Shown here piece after piece: positions 25,626 to 34,889 of a stretch of 64,000 nt of DNA. Below the pieces are notes generated by a model. That model did no database searches, was not told where the DNA came from, and saw only the letters and a list, made by a program, of their open reading frames with translations. The stretch lies in the NCBI RefSeq assembly GCF_900119085.1, contig NZ_FPIQ01000006.1, positions 1 to 64,000 of the forward strand, read 5' to 3'. Position numbers and translations under genes: made by a program. This stretch comes from Nitrosovibrio sp. Nv17. Lineage in GTDB: Bacteria > Pseudomonadota > Gammaproteobacteria > Burkholderiales > Nitrosomonadaceae. The first letter of the stretch is position 1. Each line of letters begins with the position of its first letter.

Positions 25626-26753
25626 TCAGGGGCGGGCGGAACAGTCGACGACGAGAATGGTGGGGGTGTTGATCTGGCCGATGGCAAGGCGCTCGTTCGG
25701 CAGCGCCACCGCCGTGGTGACGGAGTGGCCCTGCCTCCACCCGCCTTCCCACAGCAACGTGGGGACGGCGTCGGGGCCGAGCGACCGCGCGTCGACGGCA
25801 TAGACGGCGGAGGGCGAGGGGATGCGGGAGGAAACCAGCAGGTTGAGGGCGGTCAGATCCACGCGGTGCTGGCCGCCGATGAGGATGCGCTCGCCGTCGA
25901 GCCTGAGGTTGTCGGGCCGTATGGGAAGCTCGGCCGAGGCGTAGCCCCCGATCTCGCCGCTGTTCTTCGAGGCGAACCGGAGCCTGCGCTCCCAGTAGCT
26001 GGCGACGACCAGGTGGTTGCAGCCGGGGCAGGCATCGATGATTCCGTTGGCATTGCGGAAGTCCTGGTTCGCGGGTTCCAGGAGGCGCCCGTCGCGTACC
26101 TGCACGAGCGCGGGCCAGGGCGTGGGCCGCCACGGCAGCAGGCCGTACTCGTCGAAGCGGGTGACGTAGAGGCGGAAACCGCTGCCGTCGCGCACCGGCT
26201 GCAGGCTGTTGGCCCCTGCGAGCCGGCTGCCCGCATCCGCGTCGGCGGGCGCAGCGAGGCGGGCATCGACCACCTCACCGCCCTCGATGCGCAGCTGCCA
26301 GATGCGCACCGCCGCCCGCCTGCCGATGTCGGCGATGAACAGCGTCGCGGCGCCCGGCGCGTCATCGGGAACCAGCGACATGCCCAGCGGCTCGAAGGTG
26401 TGCTCCCCTTCCTTTCCTTCGGGCCGCCACGCATGCCGCGTGGACGCCGGCACGTTATCCTTCCCGACGTCGACGCTGCCCACGCGCCACTGCCCCGGCC
26501 TGCACCGGGGGGCGTCCGTGCCGTCGCAGATCTCGCGCAGGAAGAGGCGGGTGGTGGTGCCTGCCGCGTCCAGCGGCAGCACGGCGAGATCCTCGCTGCC
26601 CCCGCCCTGGAGGCCGATGACCATGGCGGGTTCCGGGGCGCAGAGCGCGCCGCCCTGCGTGACGCAGCCTGCGGCGAGCGCGGCGGCGGCGAGCACCGCC
26701 GCCGTATGCGGGATGGACGCCATGAAACGCGCCGCTGCCGGCCATGGGGACAT
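25626..26753 (-). CDS. Lipoprotein with predicted six-bladed propeller (SMP-30/paraoxonase-like)
   Basis: A 375-residue exported lipoprotein: signal peptide SIPHTAAVLAAAALAAGC with lipidated cysteine. The mature part has repeating beta-strand segments (EPLGMSLVPDDAPGAATLFI, NGIIDACPGCNHLVVASYWE) like arylesterase or strictosidine-synthase-type propellers. It has two cysteine pairs that could be disulfides. The start is uncertain between 26753 and 26723, neither with a clear ribosome-binding site. Substrate is unknown. Confidence 0.6.
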   Translation of the reverse strand: MSPWPAAARFMASIPHTAAVLAAAALAAGCVTQGGALCAPEPAMVIGLQGGGSEDLAVLPLDAAGTTTRLFLREICDGTDAPRCRPGQWRVGSVDVGKDNVPASTRHAWRPEGKEGEHTFEPLGMSLVPDDAPGAATLFIADIGRRAAVRIWQLRIEGGEVVDARLAAPADADAGSRLAGANSLQPVRDGSGFRLYVTRFDEYGLLPWRPTPWPALVQVRDGRLLEPANQDFRNANGIIDACPGCNHLVVASYWERRLRFASKNSGEIGGYASAELPIRPDNLRLDGERILIGGQHRVDLTALNLLVSSRIPSPSAVYAVDARSLGPDAVPTLLWEGGWRQGHSVTTAVALPNERLAIGQINTPTILVVDCSARP

Positions 26754-26952
26754 GATCGCATTCAAGATCGTGTCCCCGGGGTGTCGTTTTCCGTTCGTCG
26801 CATGCCAGGCGTGCGCCCGTTCTGTTATCTGTCCCACGCCCGGAGAGGGAGAGGTATGCTATTTTTCACCATTATACCCATTCATCCCTGAAGCAGATGG
26901 AACGTCCGCCGTACAGGATGCGCGGCTGCCCGCCCCGGATGCGGGGTGCGGG

Positions 26953-28260
26953 ATGAGCGAGCCGCACGGGAACCGCATCGTGGTGGTGGGCGGCGGGGTG
27001 GCGGGCCTGGAGATCGCCACGGCGCTCGGCCGCCGCGGACGCCGGCGGCAGGCGGGGGAGGCGGCGTCCGTCGTTCTCGTCGACCGGGATTCCGTCCACG
27101 TCTGGAAGCCCATGCTGCACACCATCGCCGCGGGAACGAGCGACGTCTCGCAGCAGCAGACCGCCTATGCGGCGCAGGCGCGGGATGCGGGCTTCGTCTA
27201 CCAGCCGGGGGAGCTGTGCGGGCTCGACCGGGCGCGCCGCAGCGTGCGCATCGCGGCCCTGCTGGCGTCCGATGGACGCGTCATGATTCCCGAGCGATGC
27301 CTGGCCTACGACATCCTGGTGCTGGCGGTGGGGAGCGAGGCCAACGACTTCGGCATTCCCGGGGTCAGGCAGCACTGCCACATGATCGACTCGCGCGCGC
27401 AGGCGGATGCGTTCAGCCGGGAAATCCGCGTCCGCATGATGCAGTGCCTGGGCCAGGACGCCCGGCTGGACATCGCGATCGTGGGGGGCGGCGCCACCGG
27501 CGTGGAACTGGCCGCCGAGCTGGTGCACCTGACCCATGCGGCCGTGGCGTACGGGGCGCGGGAACTCGAGCGCCGCATCGGCATCACCCTGGTGGAGCGG
27601 GATGCGCGGCTGCTGGCCTCCTTTCCGCAGGACATTTCCGAGGCGACGCGGGCGCGGCTGGAAAGCCTGGGAGTGAACGTGCGGATCTCGACCGGCGTGG
27701 TCGCGGCGCGGGCGGATGGTCTTGCGCTGGAGGACGGCGGCTTCGTGCCGGCCTCGCTGCTGGTGTGGGCGGCCGGCGTCAAGGCGCCCGACTTCCTCGC
27801 GCATCTGGATGGCCTGGAGACGAACCGGAGCCATCAGCTGCTGGTCCGTCCCACCCTGCAGACGACGCGCGATCCTGCCGTCTATGCCGTGGGCGACTGC
27901 GCCAGTCTGGTGCCGGCGGGCGCCGGGCGGCCCCTGCCGCCGACCGCCCAGGTCGCGCACCAGCAGGCGCGGCACCTGATCCGCCACCTGCCGGGCGCAT
28001 TGCGCGGCACGCCGGTGCCACCCTTCAGGTTCCGGGATTTCGGATCGATGGTTTCCCTGGCGGACTACGACGCCTTCGCCTCTCTGGGGAAGTTCGGCTT
28101 TTTCGAGGGCGGGACCCTGCGCGGCCGCCTGGCGCAGTTCAGCCACGTCATGCTGTACCGGCGCCACCAGTCGCGGCTGCACGGGTTCTGGCGCGGGAGC
28201 CTGCTGTGGCTGGTCGACTGCCTCAATTCCCGGCTGCGGCCCTCGATCCGGCTGGACTGA
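26953..28260 (+). CDS. FAD-dependent NADH dehydrogenase-like oxidoreductase (type II NDH family)
   Basis: A 435-residue flavoprotein. The FAD-binding GxGxxG is RIVVVGGGVAGLEIATALG at the N-terminus, the NAD-binding one is AIVGGGATGVELAAELVHLT in the middle, and the ATG-type FAD motif is TRDPAVYAVGDCASL. A C-terminal amphipathic segment (GRLAQFSHVMLYRRHQSRLH) fits peripheral membrane attachment. Length and motifs match non-proton-pumping NADH:quinone dehydrogenases, although related sulfide:quinone reductases cannot be fully excluded. It stands alone, divergent from the lipoprotein gene. Confidence 0.87.
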   Translation: MSEPHGNRIVVVGGGVAGLEIATALGRRGRRRQAGEAASVVLVDRDSVHVWKPMLHTIAAGTSDVSQQQTAYAAQARDAGFVYQPGELCGLDRARRSVRIAALLASDGRVMIPERCLAYDILVLAVGSEANDFGIPGVRQHCHMIDSRAQADAFSREIRVRMMQCLGQDARLDIAIVGGGATGVELAAELVHLTHAAVAYGARELERRIGITLVERDARLLASFPQDISEATRARLESLGVNVRISTGVVAARADGLALEDGGFVPASLLVWAAGVKAPDFLAHLDGLETNRSHQLLVRPTLQTTRDPAVYAVGDCASLVPAGAGRPLPPTAQVAHQQARHLIRHLPGALRGTPVPPFRFRDFGSMVSLADYDAFASLGKFGFFEGGTLRGRLAQFSHVMLYRRHQSRLHGFWRGSLLWLVDCLNSRLRPSIRLD

Positions 28261-28690
28261 TGCGTCTATCCCGCCTTCGCGGCTCCTTCCTTCCTGGACA
28301 TTTTTCCTGCATGTCAGGGACATCCATGAAGTCGCCGACGAGGAAGATATCAGGAAACGGACACCAGCTCGGAAACTGGAATTGCTGGAGCCGATTTCCG
28401 AAAGCCTGGAACAGGACGAGATGCCTGTGTCGTCCGATGCCAGGGCGGAGGTGGAATCCCGCCTGAAGACCTGTGACGAGAACAGAAAGACAACTCTGCC
28501 GTGGGGGCGCGCAGCGCCAGCCTGAGCCTTGAGGATCACGCCTGCCGCTTCGACGATTGAGTGATGCCGCGCAGATGTCCGTGAGCGGCGGGAAACGGTT
28601 CCGGATATGGGGGTTCTTGCAAACGTGAATCGAGTAACCCTTCATCGCGCACTTAATAAGATTTATTGATCCAGACCCTCAATGGAGGGT
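28261..28690. other. Interval with an antitoxin relic only
   Basis: About 430 bp between the NADH dehydrogenase-like gene and higA. Apart from the degenerate antitoxin-like frame at 28316-28525, nothing with coding or regulatory character was seen. Confidence 0.4.
28316..28525 (+). pseudogene. Relic of an addiction-module antitoxin (TIGR02574-like)
   Basis: An open frame without a start codon reads RDIHEVADEEDIRKRTPARK, LELLEPISESLEQDEMPVSS and RAEVESRLKTCDENRKTTLP, ending WGRAAPA. This follows the pattern of short RelB-like addiction-module proteins (LLxxLWESLxxDExP...RAELxxRLxxxxxxPxxxxxWxx). The first residues lack ATG/GTG/TTG and no toxin gene follows. Its presence beside higBA suggests a site that collects toxin-antitoxin genes. 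Confidence 0.4.
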
Positions 28691-29044
28691 TTATGCTGAA
28701 GCGTGGGCCAGGGCTCCCAGGCGAATGATATTTCGCCGCGAAGGCTTTTTGCCGTGTTCTCTGATTACGATATCGACCTCATAACCAAGCTTGGTCAGCA
28801 TGCGCATAAGACGTTCTACTGAGATGTCCCGAAAATGTCCCTTCAGCAGACGTGACACATCCGGTTGACTAAGCCCCATGCGTTTTGCTGCAACGGTTTG
28901 TGTCATTTTCTGCGCATGGATGACATCCTGAATACGACTCACCAGGCCAGCTTTAAGCAGGTGTGTCTCAGCATCGACATAACCGAGGTCTGCGAAAATG
29001 TTTTCAGACCCGCGCATGATAGTGTTTTCAATATCCTGAGTCAT
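28691..29044 (-). CDS. higA: HigA-type antitoxin (XRE family)
   Basis: A 117-residue antitoxin with a central helix-turn-helix (RIQDVIHAQKMTQTVAAKRM, GLSQPDVSRLLKGHFRDISV). The ATG at 29044 overlaps the toxin stop by 4 nt (ATGA), the usual toxin-first HigBA order. It would bind HigB and repress the operon promoter. The C-terminal 25 residues are basic. It is intact, but transcription now has to pass through a MITE inserted in the upstream toxin gene. Confidence 0.87.
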   Translation of the reverse strand: MTQDIENTIMRGSENIFADLGYVDAETHLLKAGLVSRIQDVIHAQKMTQTVAAKRMGLSQPDVSRLLKGHFRDISVERLMRMLTKLGYEVDIVIREHGKKPSRRNIIRLGALAHASA

Positions 29045-29439
29045 GATTTTTTCCCTTTTTCGAGTTGAAGCCTGTAATCGGCTTCAGCTGCTTTAAATCT
29101 CCGTTCAATCAGTTTCATGTCTTCAACCGGTGTTTTAGTTCCACTTTTCGATTTCTTCTGAAAAGCGTGCAGTACGTAGATTGCCGTTGCGAATTTCACT
29201 GTATAGACAGCGCGAAACGTATCCCCCATCTCGTTGGTTACAATTTCAAGGACCCCAGCTCCGCCGAAACCCTGAAGCGGTTTGGCAGTGGTGGTTTTTC
29301 CGCCTGTTTGAGCCTGGTGCAGCGCATAACCCATTTCATCTTTGACCGCATCGGGAAAAGCGCGGAAATCCTTGAAACTCGAGCCGACCCACTTCACGGG
29401 TTTTATCGTTTTCCTAGGGCCTGCTAACACTTGTTTCAT
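29041..29439 (-). CDS. higB: HigB/RelE-type (phage Gp49-like) toxin with MITE-derived N-terminus
   Basis: A 132-residue frame. The core is the RelE/HigB fold of the Gp49-like group (WVGSSFKDFRAFPDAVKDEM, GYALHQAQTGGKTTTAKPLQ, GFGGAGVLEIVTNEMGDTFR), an mRNA interferase in the family. The first eight residues (MKQVLAGP) are encoded by the terminal repeat of a MITE. The original start was ATG at 29694: joining the flanks across the CTAG duplication restores ATG CAG GAA GCT AGG AAA ACG. Whether the toxin is still made depends on weak initiation inside the MITE. Confidence 0.85.
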   Translation of the reverse strand: MKQVLAGPRKTIKPVKWVGSSFKDFRAFPDAVKDEMGYALHQAQTGGKTTTAKPLQGFGGAGVLEIVTNEMGDTFRAVYTVKFATAIYVLHAFQKKSKSGTKTPVEDMKLIERRFKAAEADYRLQLEKGKKS

Positions 29440-29680
29440 GCTCGCGACGGTGACGGATTTCAGTTGGAACGAGGCGCGAGCCGTGCAGCAGAGCAGGCTC
29501 TGCAAACGGCGAGTAACGATGGGCCGGGTGAAATTCCGTCCCGTCCCTGCGGGTTGCGCACGAAAAAACGCGAGTGCGGCGTTGCAAAGCTTGGCCATAG
29601 CCAGCTATGCCCTGCGCTTTGCGCCTTGCCCTCGCGCTTTTCGCACAGCAACGCGACCACGAAACAAGTGTTAACAGGCC
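29418..29680. mobile_element. 263-bp MITE with about 30-bp terminal inverted repeats, inserted in higB
   Basis: The left end reads GGCCTGCTAACACTTGTTTC and the right end, read inward, GGCCTGTTAACACTTGTTTC. Similarity extends about 10 bp further. The element is flanked by CTAG on both sides (29414-29417, 29681-29684), a target duplication fitting IS5-type transposition. It encodes no transposase. The interior is mostly a GC-rich stretch. It splits higB between codons 4 and 5. Confidence 0.85.
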
Positions 29681-29699
29681 CTAGCTTCCTGCATCTCGA

Positions 29700-29729
29700 T
29701 AATATGGTGGAACCACCATAAAGTGTCAA
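29700..29729 (-). promoter_or_regulatory. Original higBA promoter and operator, now separated from the genes
   Basis: TTGACA (29729-29724), 17-bp spacer and CATATT (29706-29701) read leftward. A perfect palindrome ATGGTGG-N2-CCACCAT (29704-29719) fills the spacer, the expected HigA operator. The native ATG lies at 29694, 6 bp from the promoter's end, suggesting a very short leader or leaderless mRNA. Confidence 0.6.
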
Positions 29730-30203
29730 GGGAAGAATATCTCCTGCCAATATTCGTAGCCTATAAAAACAAGGCCGTTTCTTATGAGGATGATTCCACA
29801 TCCAGCAGATGGTCGTACATCGGACCTCGGTCAGGCTGTTCCGATGATATATTAGGACAACCCTCATGACACGCAGCCCGGTGGAAGTGTGCGACACAGG
29901 CGTTCCGCTGCTGCGTTTCTTGGGTTTGCCGATGATATGCCCGGGACTGCGAATGACGTTCGGAGGACAGCGAAAAATCGATCTCGATACCCAGCGCTCA
30001 ACATTCGTGTTTGGCGGCGTCGTGCAGCGGAGACCAGACCGTCGCTCGTTGCCGGACTGGCCGTCGCATATGGAACCGATCCCATGGCGTTCGAGGACGA
30101 GTCATTCGTGACGAGGTAGCGAAAGGATGTGCATTGCGTGTGAATCCGGTGCGGCGGGCGCGGGGCCTGTCGAAGCAGGATCCATGATGATCGGGGCGCC
30201 CCG
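29730..30203. other. Intergenic region upstream of sbcD
   Basis: About 470 bp with no convincing gene on either strand; a rightward open frame of 81 codons at 29866 has no coding character or ribosome-binding site. It should contain the sbcD promoter, but no clear -35/-10 pair could be assigned. Confidence 0.35.
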
Positions 30204-31433
30204 ATGAGAATCCTGCACACCTCCGACTGGCACATAGGCCGGACCCTCCATGGCAGGAAGCGCTACGAGGAATTCGAGGCCTTCCTGGACTGGCTGGCGG
30301 AAACGATCCAGAGCACCGAAACCGCCGCCCTGATCGTGGCCGGCGACGTCTTCGACAGCAGCGCCCCGAGCAACCGCGCCCAGCAGCTCTACTATCGCTT
30401 CCTGTGCAGGGTGGCGGCTTCCTGCTGCCGCCACGTGGTGGTCGTCGCGGGGAACCATGATTCCCCTTCGTTCCTGGATGCCCCGCGGGAGCTGCTGAAG
30501 GCTCTCGATGTCCACGTCATCGGCAGCGCGTGCGAATCCCTCGAGGACGAGGTCCTGGTGCTTCGGAACGGGCGCGGTGAAGCAGAACTGATCGTCTGCG
30601 CCGTGCCCTACCTGCGTGACAGGGACATCCGCGTGGCGGAAGCCGGCGAGAGCGTCGAGGACAAGGAGCGGAAATTGCTCGACGGCATCCGCAGGCACTA
30701 CGCCGCCGTCGCCGCGCTGGCCGAACGCAGGCGCGGGGAGCTTGGCGCCGGCATTCCCATCGTGGCCACCGGCCACCTGTTCGCCGCCGGCGGCGAAACC
30801 GTCGAGGGCGACGGCGTGCGCGACCTCTACGTGGGCTCGCTGGCCCACGTGGCCACGGGGATTTTCCCAAGGTGCATCGACTACCTGGCGCTGGGGCACC
30901 TCCACGTCCCGCAGCGGGTGGGCGGCTCCGACGCCATGCGCTACAGCGGTTCCCCGCTGCCCATGGGGTTCGGGGAAGCCGGGCAGCGCAAGAGCGTCTG
31001 CCAGGTCGAATTCCGCGGCACGGCGGCGTCCGTCCGGCTGATCGAGGTGCCGCTGTTCCAGGCGCTCGAACGCGTCAAGGGAGACTGGAGCGGCATCTCG
31101 GCGCGGATTCGCAGCCTGTCCGCGGCCGATTCGCAGGCGTGGCTCGAAGTCGTCTACGAGGGCGAGGAAGTCGTGGGCGATCTGCGTGAGCGCCTGGACG
31201 CGGCCCTTGCCGGCAGCCGCATGGAGATCCTCCGGGTGCGGAACAACCGCATCGTCGATCGCGTGCTCGGAAGAATCCATGAGGAGGAAACGCTGGACGA
31301 TCTCGGCGTGGACGAGGTGTTCGAGCGCTGCCTGGCTGCGCACGCGGTGCCCGAAGAACAGCGGCCGGCCTTGATCCATGCCTATCGGGAGACGCTCGCG
31401 TCCCTCCATGACGAAGACATGCGAGCGGAATAG
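30204..31433 (+). CDS. sbcD: Exonuclease subunit SbcD (Mre11 homologue)
   Basis: A 409-residue metallophosphoesterase, the nuclease subunit of the SbcCD complex that cleaves hairpins and DNA ends. Phosphoesterase motifs are in order: ILHTSDWHIGRTL (D8, H10), VAGDVFDSSAPSN, VAGNHDSPSFL, ATGHLFAAGGE and LALGHLHVPQ. Length agrees with E. coli SbcD. It is followed 9 bp later by sbcC. Short upstream ribosome-binding sequence GATCGGGG is weak. Confidence 0.96.
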   Translation: MRILHTSDWHIGRTLHGRKRYEEFEAFLDWLAETIQSTETAALIVAGDVFDSSAPSNRAQQLYYRFLCRVAASCCRHVVVVAGNHDSPSFLDAPRELLKALDVHVIGSACESLEDEVLVLRNGRGEAELIVCAVPYLRDRDIRVAEAGESVEDKERKLLDGIRRHYAAVAALAERRRGELGAGIPIVATGHLFAAGGETVEGDGVRDLYVGSLAHVATGIFPRCIDYLALGHLHVPQRVGGSDAMRYSGSPLPMGFGEAGQRKSVCQVEFRGTAASVRLIEVPLFQALERVKGDWSGISARIRSLSAADSQAWLEVVYEGEEVVGDLRERLDAALAGSRMEILRVRNNRIVDRVLGRIHEEETLDDLGVDEVFERCLAAHAVPEEQRPALIHAYRETLASLHDEDMRAE

Positions 31434-31442
31434 AAGGGCGCG

Positions 31443-34400
31443 ATGCGGATACTGCAGATACGGTTCGGGAATCTGAATTCCCTGGCGGGCGAGTGGGAAA
31501 TCGACCTGACGCACCCGGCGTTCGCCTCCGACGGCATCTTCGCCATCACCGGCCCGACCGGCGCCGGCAAGACGACCCTCCTCGACGCCATCTGCCTGGC
31601 CCTCTACGGACGGACACCCCGGCTGAGCAAGGTGACGAAGGGCGGGAACGAGATCATGTCCCGCCAGACCGGGGAATGCTTCGCCGAGGTGACGTTCGAG
31701 ACACAGGCGGGCCGTTTCCGCTGTCACTGGAGCCAGCGCCGGGCACGCAAGAGATTCGATGGAGAGCTTCAGGCTCCGAAGCACGAGATCGCCGATGACG
31801 TATCGGGCCGGATTCTGGAATCGAGTGTCAGGGGCGTCGCCGGCCGGATCGAAACGGCCACCGGCATGGATTTCGACCGCTTCACCCGCTCGATGCTGCT
31901 GGCGCAGGGAGGCTTTGCCGCCTTCCTGCAGGCTTTGCCGGATGAGCGGGCGCCGATCCTGGAACAGATCACGGGCACGGAAATCTACAGCAGGATATCC
32001 ATGCGCGTCCATGAGCGCCAGCGCGAGGAACGGGAAAAACTGCATCTGCTCCAGGCTGAAACGGCAGGCATCCCGATCCTGGATCAGGTGCAGGAAAACG
32101 AGCTTCAACAGGAGCTGGCGTCGAGGCGGAAGGAAGAGGCCGATCTAGCCGCGCGATCGGCGGAGACGGGCAGGTCCGTCGCATGGTTGAAGGCGGTGGA
32201 GGGGCTGAGGCAGGAGGTCGGCGGCCTGGCGGCGGAAGCGGGCGCGCTGCAAGGCGATGCCGACATTTTCAAGCCGGAGCGCGCCCGGCTCGATCGCGCA
32301 ATCCAGGCAGCGCTGCTGGAGGGCGCATACGCCACGCTCACAGCCATCCGCAGCCAGCAGGCGCAGGATCGCGAAGCGCTGAAGGCCGGGGATGAGGCCC
32401 TTCCCCAGCTGGAGTCCTCCACCCGGGAACATGCCGAATCATTGCAATCGGCCGAGCAGCAACTCGCCGCGGCCAGGGCGGCACGGGAAGCCGCCGCGCC
32501 GCTCATCAGGAAGGTGCGCTCCCTCGACCAGACACTTGCCGATCGGAAAAAGGCTGTTTCGAAGGATGAAGCCGCCTGCGAAAAAGATGCCGCACGCATC
32601 GATGCGGATCGGCAGGCCAGGCTCAGGGAGCAGCAAAAACGCATCGATGCGGAAAAGAACCTGAAGGTGGCTGCAGATTATCTCAGGGAGCATGCGCAGG
32701 ATGCGTGGCTGGTCGGCGGCCTGGCGGGCGTCGAGGAGCAGCTGGGCGGCCTGCTCTTGCTGCAGGACGAAGTGGCCCGCAAGGCGGCCGCTGCGGAGAA
32801 GGCCGCGGCGGCGTTGGAGCAGGCGGCAGGAAAACTCGCCGGGTGCCGGAAACAGTCCGGCACCCGGAGGCGGGAGCTGGAGGCTGCCGCGGAAAGACTG
32901 CGGCAGGGAAAGGATTTATTGGGTCGCTTGCTGGAGGGGCGGCTGTTGCGCGAGCATCGCGCCGAGAAGGAGGCCTTGCTTCGCGAAATGGCCTTTCTGA
33001 CCAGGATAGCGAAGCTCGAAGGCCATCGGGCCCATCTGGAGGATGGGAAACCCTGTCCCCTTTGCGGTGCGACGGCGCACCCGTACGCGGCCGGCAACGT
33101 TCCTGTTCCCGATGAAATCGAGAGGAAGATCGCGGCGCTCACCAGTCGGATAGGCCAGGCCGAGGGCCAGGAAAACGTTATCCGGGGGCTGGAAGCGGCC
33201 GAAGCCACGGCCCGTGCAAATCTGGCGGACGCCGAAAAGCAGGAGGCACTGGCGATCCATGGCGAAAAAGCGGCCGGGCAGGCCCTTGCCGAACTGAAGG
33301 AAGGGCTGGAAAACCGGCGTGCCGATTTTGGCGGACGCAGGCTCGCCGTCTCCGCCAAGCTCCTGCCGCTGGGCATCGCGGAGATTCCGGACGCCGGCGT
33401 GGCGACGCTGCTGGAGTCGCTGCGTGAGCGCCTCGAGGCATGGCAGGCGCAGATCGGGAAAAAGGCCGAGATCGAGAAACTGATTGCGGGTCTCGACAGC
33501 GAGACGAGGCGCCTGGATGCAGTCATCGAAACTCAAGGCACTGCATTGAACGAAAAACGGGAACATCTGGCGTCCCTCAAAAAGGATTACGCCGCCGGAT
33601 GCGATGAGCGGAAGGAATTGTACGGCGATAAAAATCCTGATGATGAAGAGCTTCGTTTGAACAAGGACGTTTCCGCGTTGGAGGAGGCGGAAAGGAAGGC
33701 CAGAGCCCTGCACCATGATCTCCAGCAGAAATTGAATACGGCAAGGACTCAAGTCGAGTTGCTGAAAACGCGCATCGACCGGAGAGCCCCGGAACTGCGG
33801 GCACTGGAAGCCGGATTCACGGCAGCGCTTGGCTCGACGGGCTTTCCGGATGAAAAGGAATTTCATGCAGCGAGGCTCGGTGTCGAGCAGAGGGACGCGC
33901 TGTCCGCAAAGGCAAGAGAACTGGACGAACGGCAAGCGGACCTGCAGGCGAGAAGAAAGGACAGGGAAGCGCGCCTGGCCGCGGAAGCTGCCAAAAGGAT
34001 CACCGACAGATCGCTGGAGGCGCTGGAAGCGGAACTCGGGGGTGGCGAGGAATCCTTGAGACAGCTGCGGGAAGCCATTGCCCGCGTCCGGCACAGGCTG
34101 GACGAGAATGCTGCCGCCAGGCAGCGGCTGGAGGCGACGCAGGCGGCGATCGAGGCCCGCAAAACGGAGTGCCGCCGCTGGGAAAATCTCCATGAACTGA
34201 TCGGCTCGGCGGACGGAAAGAAGTATCGCAATTTTGCCCAGGGGCTGACGTTCGAGATGATGGTGGGCCATGCCAACCGGCAGCTCCGGAAAATGAGCGA
34301 CCGCTATCTGCTGATCCGCGACGACGCCCAGCCGCTGGAGCTCAACGTGATCGACAACTATCAGGCGGGCGAGATCCGATCCACGAAGAACCTGTCCGGC

Positions 34401-34712
34401 GGCGAGAGCTTCATCGTCAGCCTGGCGCTGGCGCTGGGGTTGTCCCACATGGCCAGCAGAAACGTCCGCGTGGATTCGCTGTTCCTGGACGAAGGCTTCG
34501 GCACGCTGGATGAAGAAGCGCTGGATACCGCACTGGAAACGCTGGGGAATCTGCAGCAGGACGGCAAGCTGATCGGGGTGATTTCGCATGTGCCGACGCT
34601 CAAGGAACGCATCGGCACCCGGATCGTGGTCACCCCGCTCGCCGGCGGAAGGAGCGAGATTTCGGGGCCGGGCTGCGGGAGGAGAAATCCGGCGGTTCAG
34701 GTGTCGATATAG
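31443..34712 (+). CDS. sbcC: Exonuclease subunit SbcC (Rad50 homologue)
   Basis: A 1089-residue SMC-like ATPase. Walker A is FAITGPTGAGKTTLLDAICL near residue 35. Two long coiled coils flank a zinc hook with C538 and C541 (KPCPLCGATAHPY). The ABC signature NLSGGESFIVSLALALG and Walker B SLFLDEGFGTLDEEALDTAL are at the C-terminus. It partners SbcD in processing palindromic or protein-blocked DNA ends. It is co-transcribed with sbcD. About 20 C-terminal residues after the ATPase core are unconserved in appearance. Confidence 0.96.
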   Translation: MRILQIRFGNLNSLAGEWEIDLTHPAFASDGIFAITGPTGAGKTTLLDAICLALYGRTPRLSKVTKGGNEIMSRQTGECFAEVTFETQAGRFRCHWSQRRARKRFDGELQAPKHEIADDVSGRILESSVRGVAGRIETATGMDFDRFTRSMLLAQGGFAAFLQALPDERAPILEQITGTEIYSRISMRVHERQREEREKLHLLQAETAGIPILDQVQENELQQELASRRKEEADLAARSAETGRSVAWLKAVEGLRQEVGGLAAEAGALQGDADIFKPERARLDRAIQAALLEGAYATLTAIRSQQAQDREALKAGDEALPQLESSTREHAESLQSAEQQLAAARAAREAAAPLIRKVRSLDQTLADRKKAVSKDEAACEKDAARIDADRQARLREQQKRIDAEKNLKVAADYLREHAQDAWLVGGLAGVEEQLGGLLLLQDEVARKAAAAEKAAAALEQAAGKLAGCRKQSGTRRRELEAAAERLRQGKDLLGRLLEGRLLREHRAEKEALLREMAFLTRIAKLEGHRAHLEDGKPCPLCGATAHPYAAGNVPVPDEIERKIAALTSRIGQAEGQENVIRGLEAAEATARANLADAEKQEALAIHGEKAAGQALAELKEGLENRRADFGGRRLAVSAKLLPLGIAEIPDAGVATLLESLRERLEAWQAQIGKKAEIEKLIAGLDSETRRLDAVIETQGTALNEKREHLASLKKDYAAGCDERKELYGDKNPDDEELRLNKDVSALEEAERKARALHHDLQQKLNTARTQVELLKTRIDRRAPELRALEAGFTAALGSTGFPDEKEFHAARLGVEQRDALSAKARELDERQADLQARRKDREARLAAEAAKRITDRSLEALEAELGGGEESLRQLREAIARVRHRLDENAAARQRLEATQAAIEARKTECRRWENLHELIGSADGKKYRNFAQGLTFEMMVGHANRQLRKMSDRYLLIRDDAQPLELNVIDNYQAGEIRSTKNLSGGESFIVSLALALGLSHMASRNVRVDSLFLDEGFGTLDEEALDTALETLGNLQQDGKLIGVISHVPTLKERIGTRIVVTPLAGGRSEISGPGCGRRNPAVQVSI

Positions 34713-34889
34713 TTGCGCAGCACGCCCACTGCCCCGGAATTTCCCCCCTGCTGCGCCTCTGGGGGGACGACGATCGGATGGATGCGGGATTCCCGGCTGT
34801 ATAGGCTATTCGACTCCTTTACTTTTCTCCTGCTCAGTTTTAATCTGCGCTTGAACGATAATAATTCTTATTTTCATGGAGGGAAAACG

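Noticed and set aside
30102-32108. A 668-codon frame opposite sbcD
   Set aside because: It is the antisense shadow of sbcD-sbcC, whose motifs are complete; GC-rich genes produce such frames.
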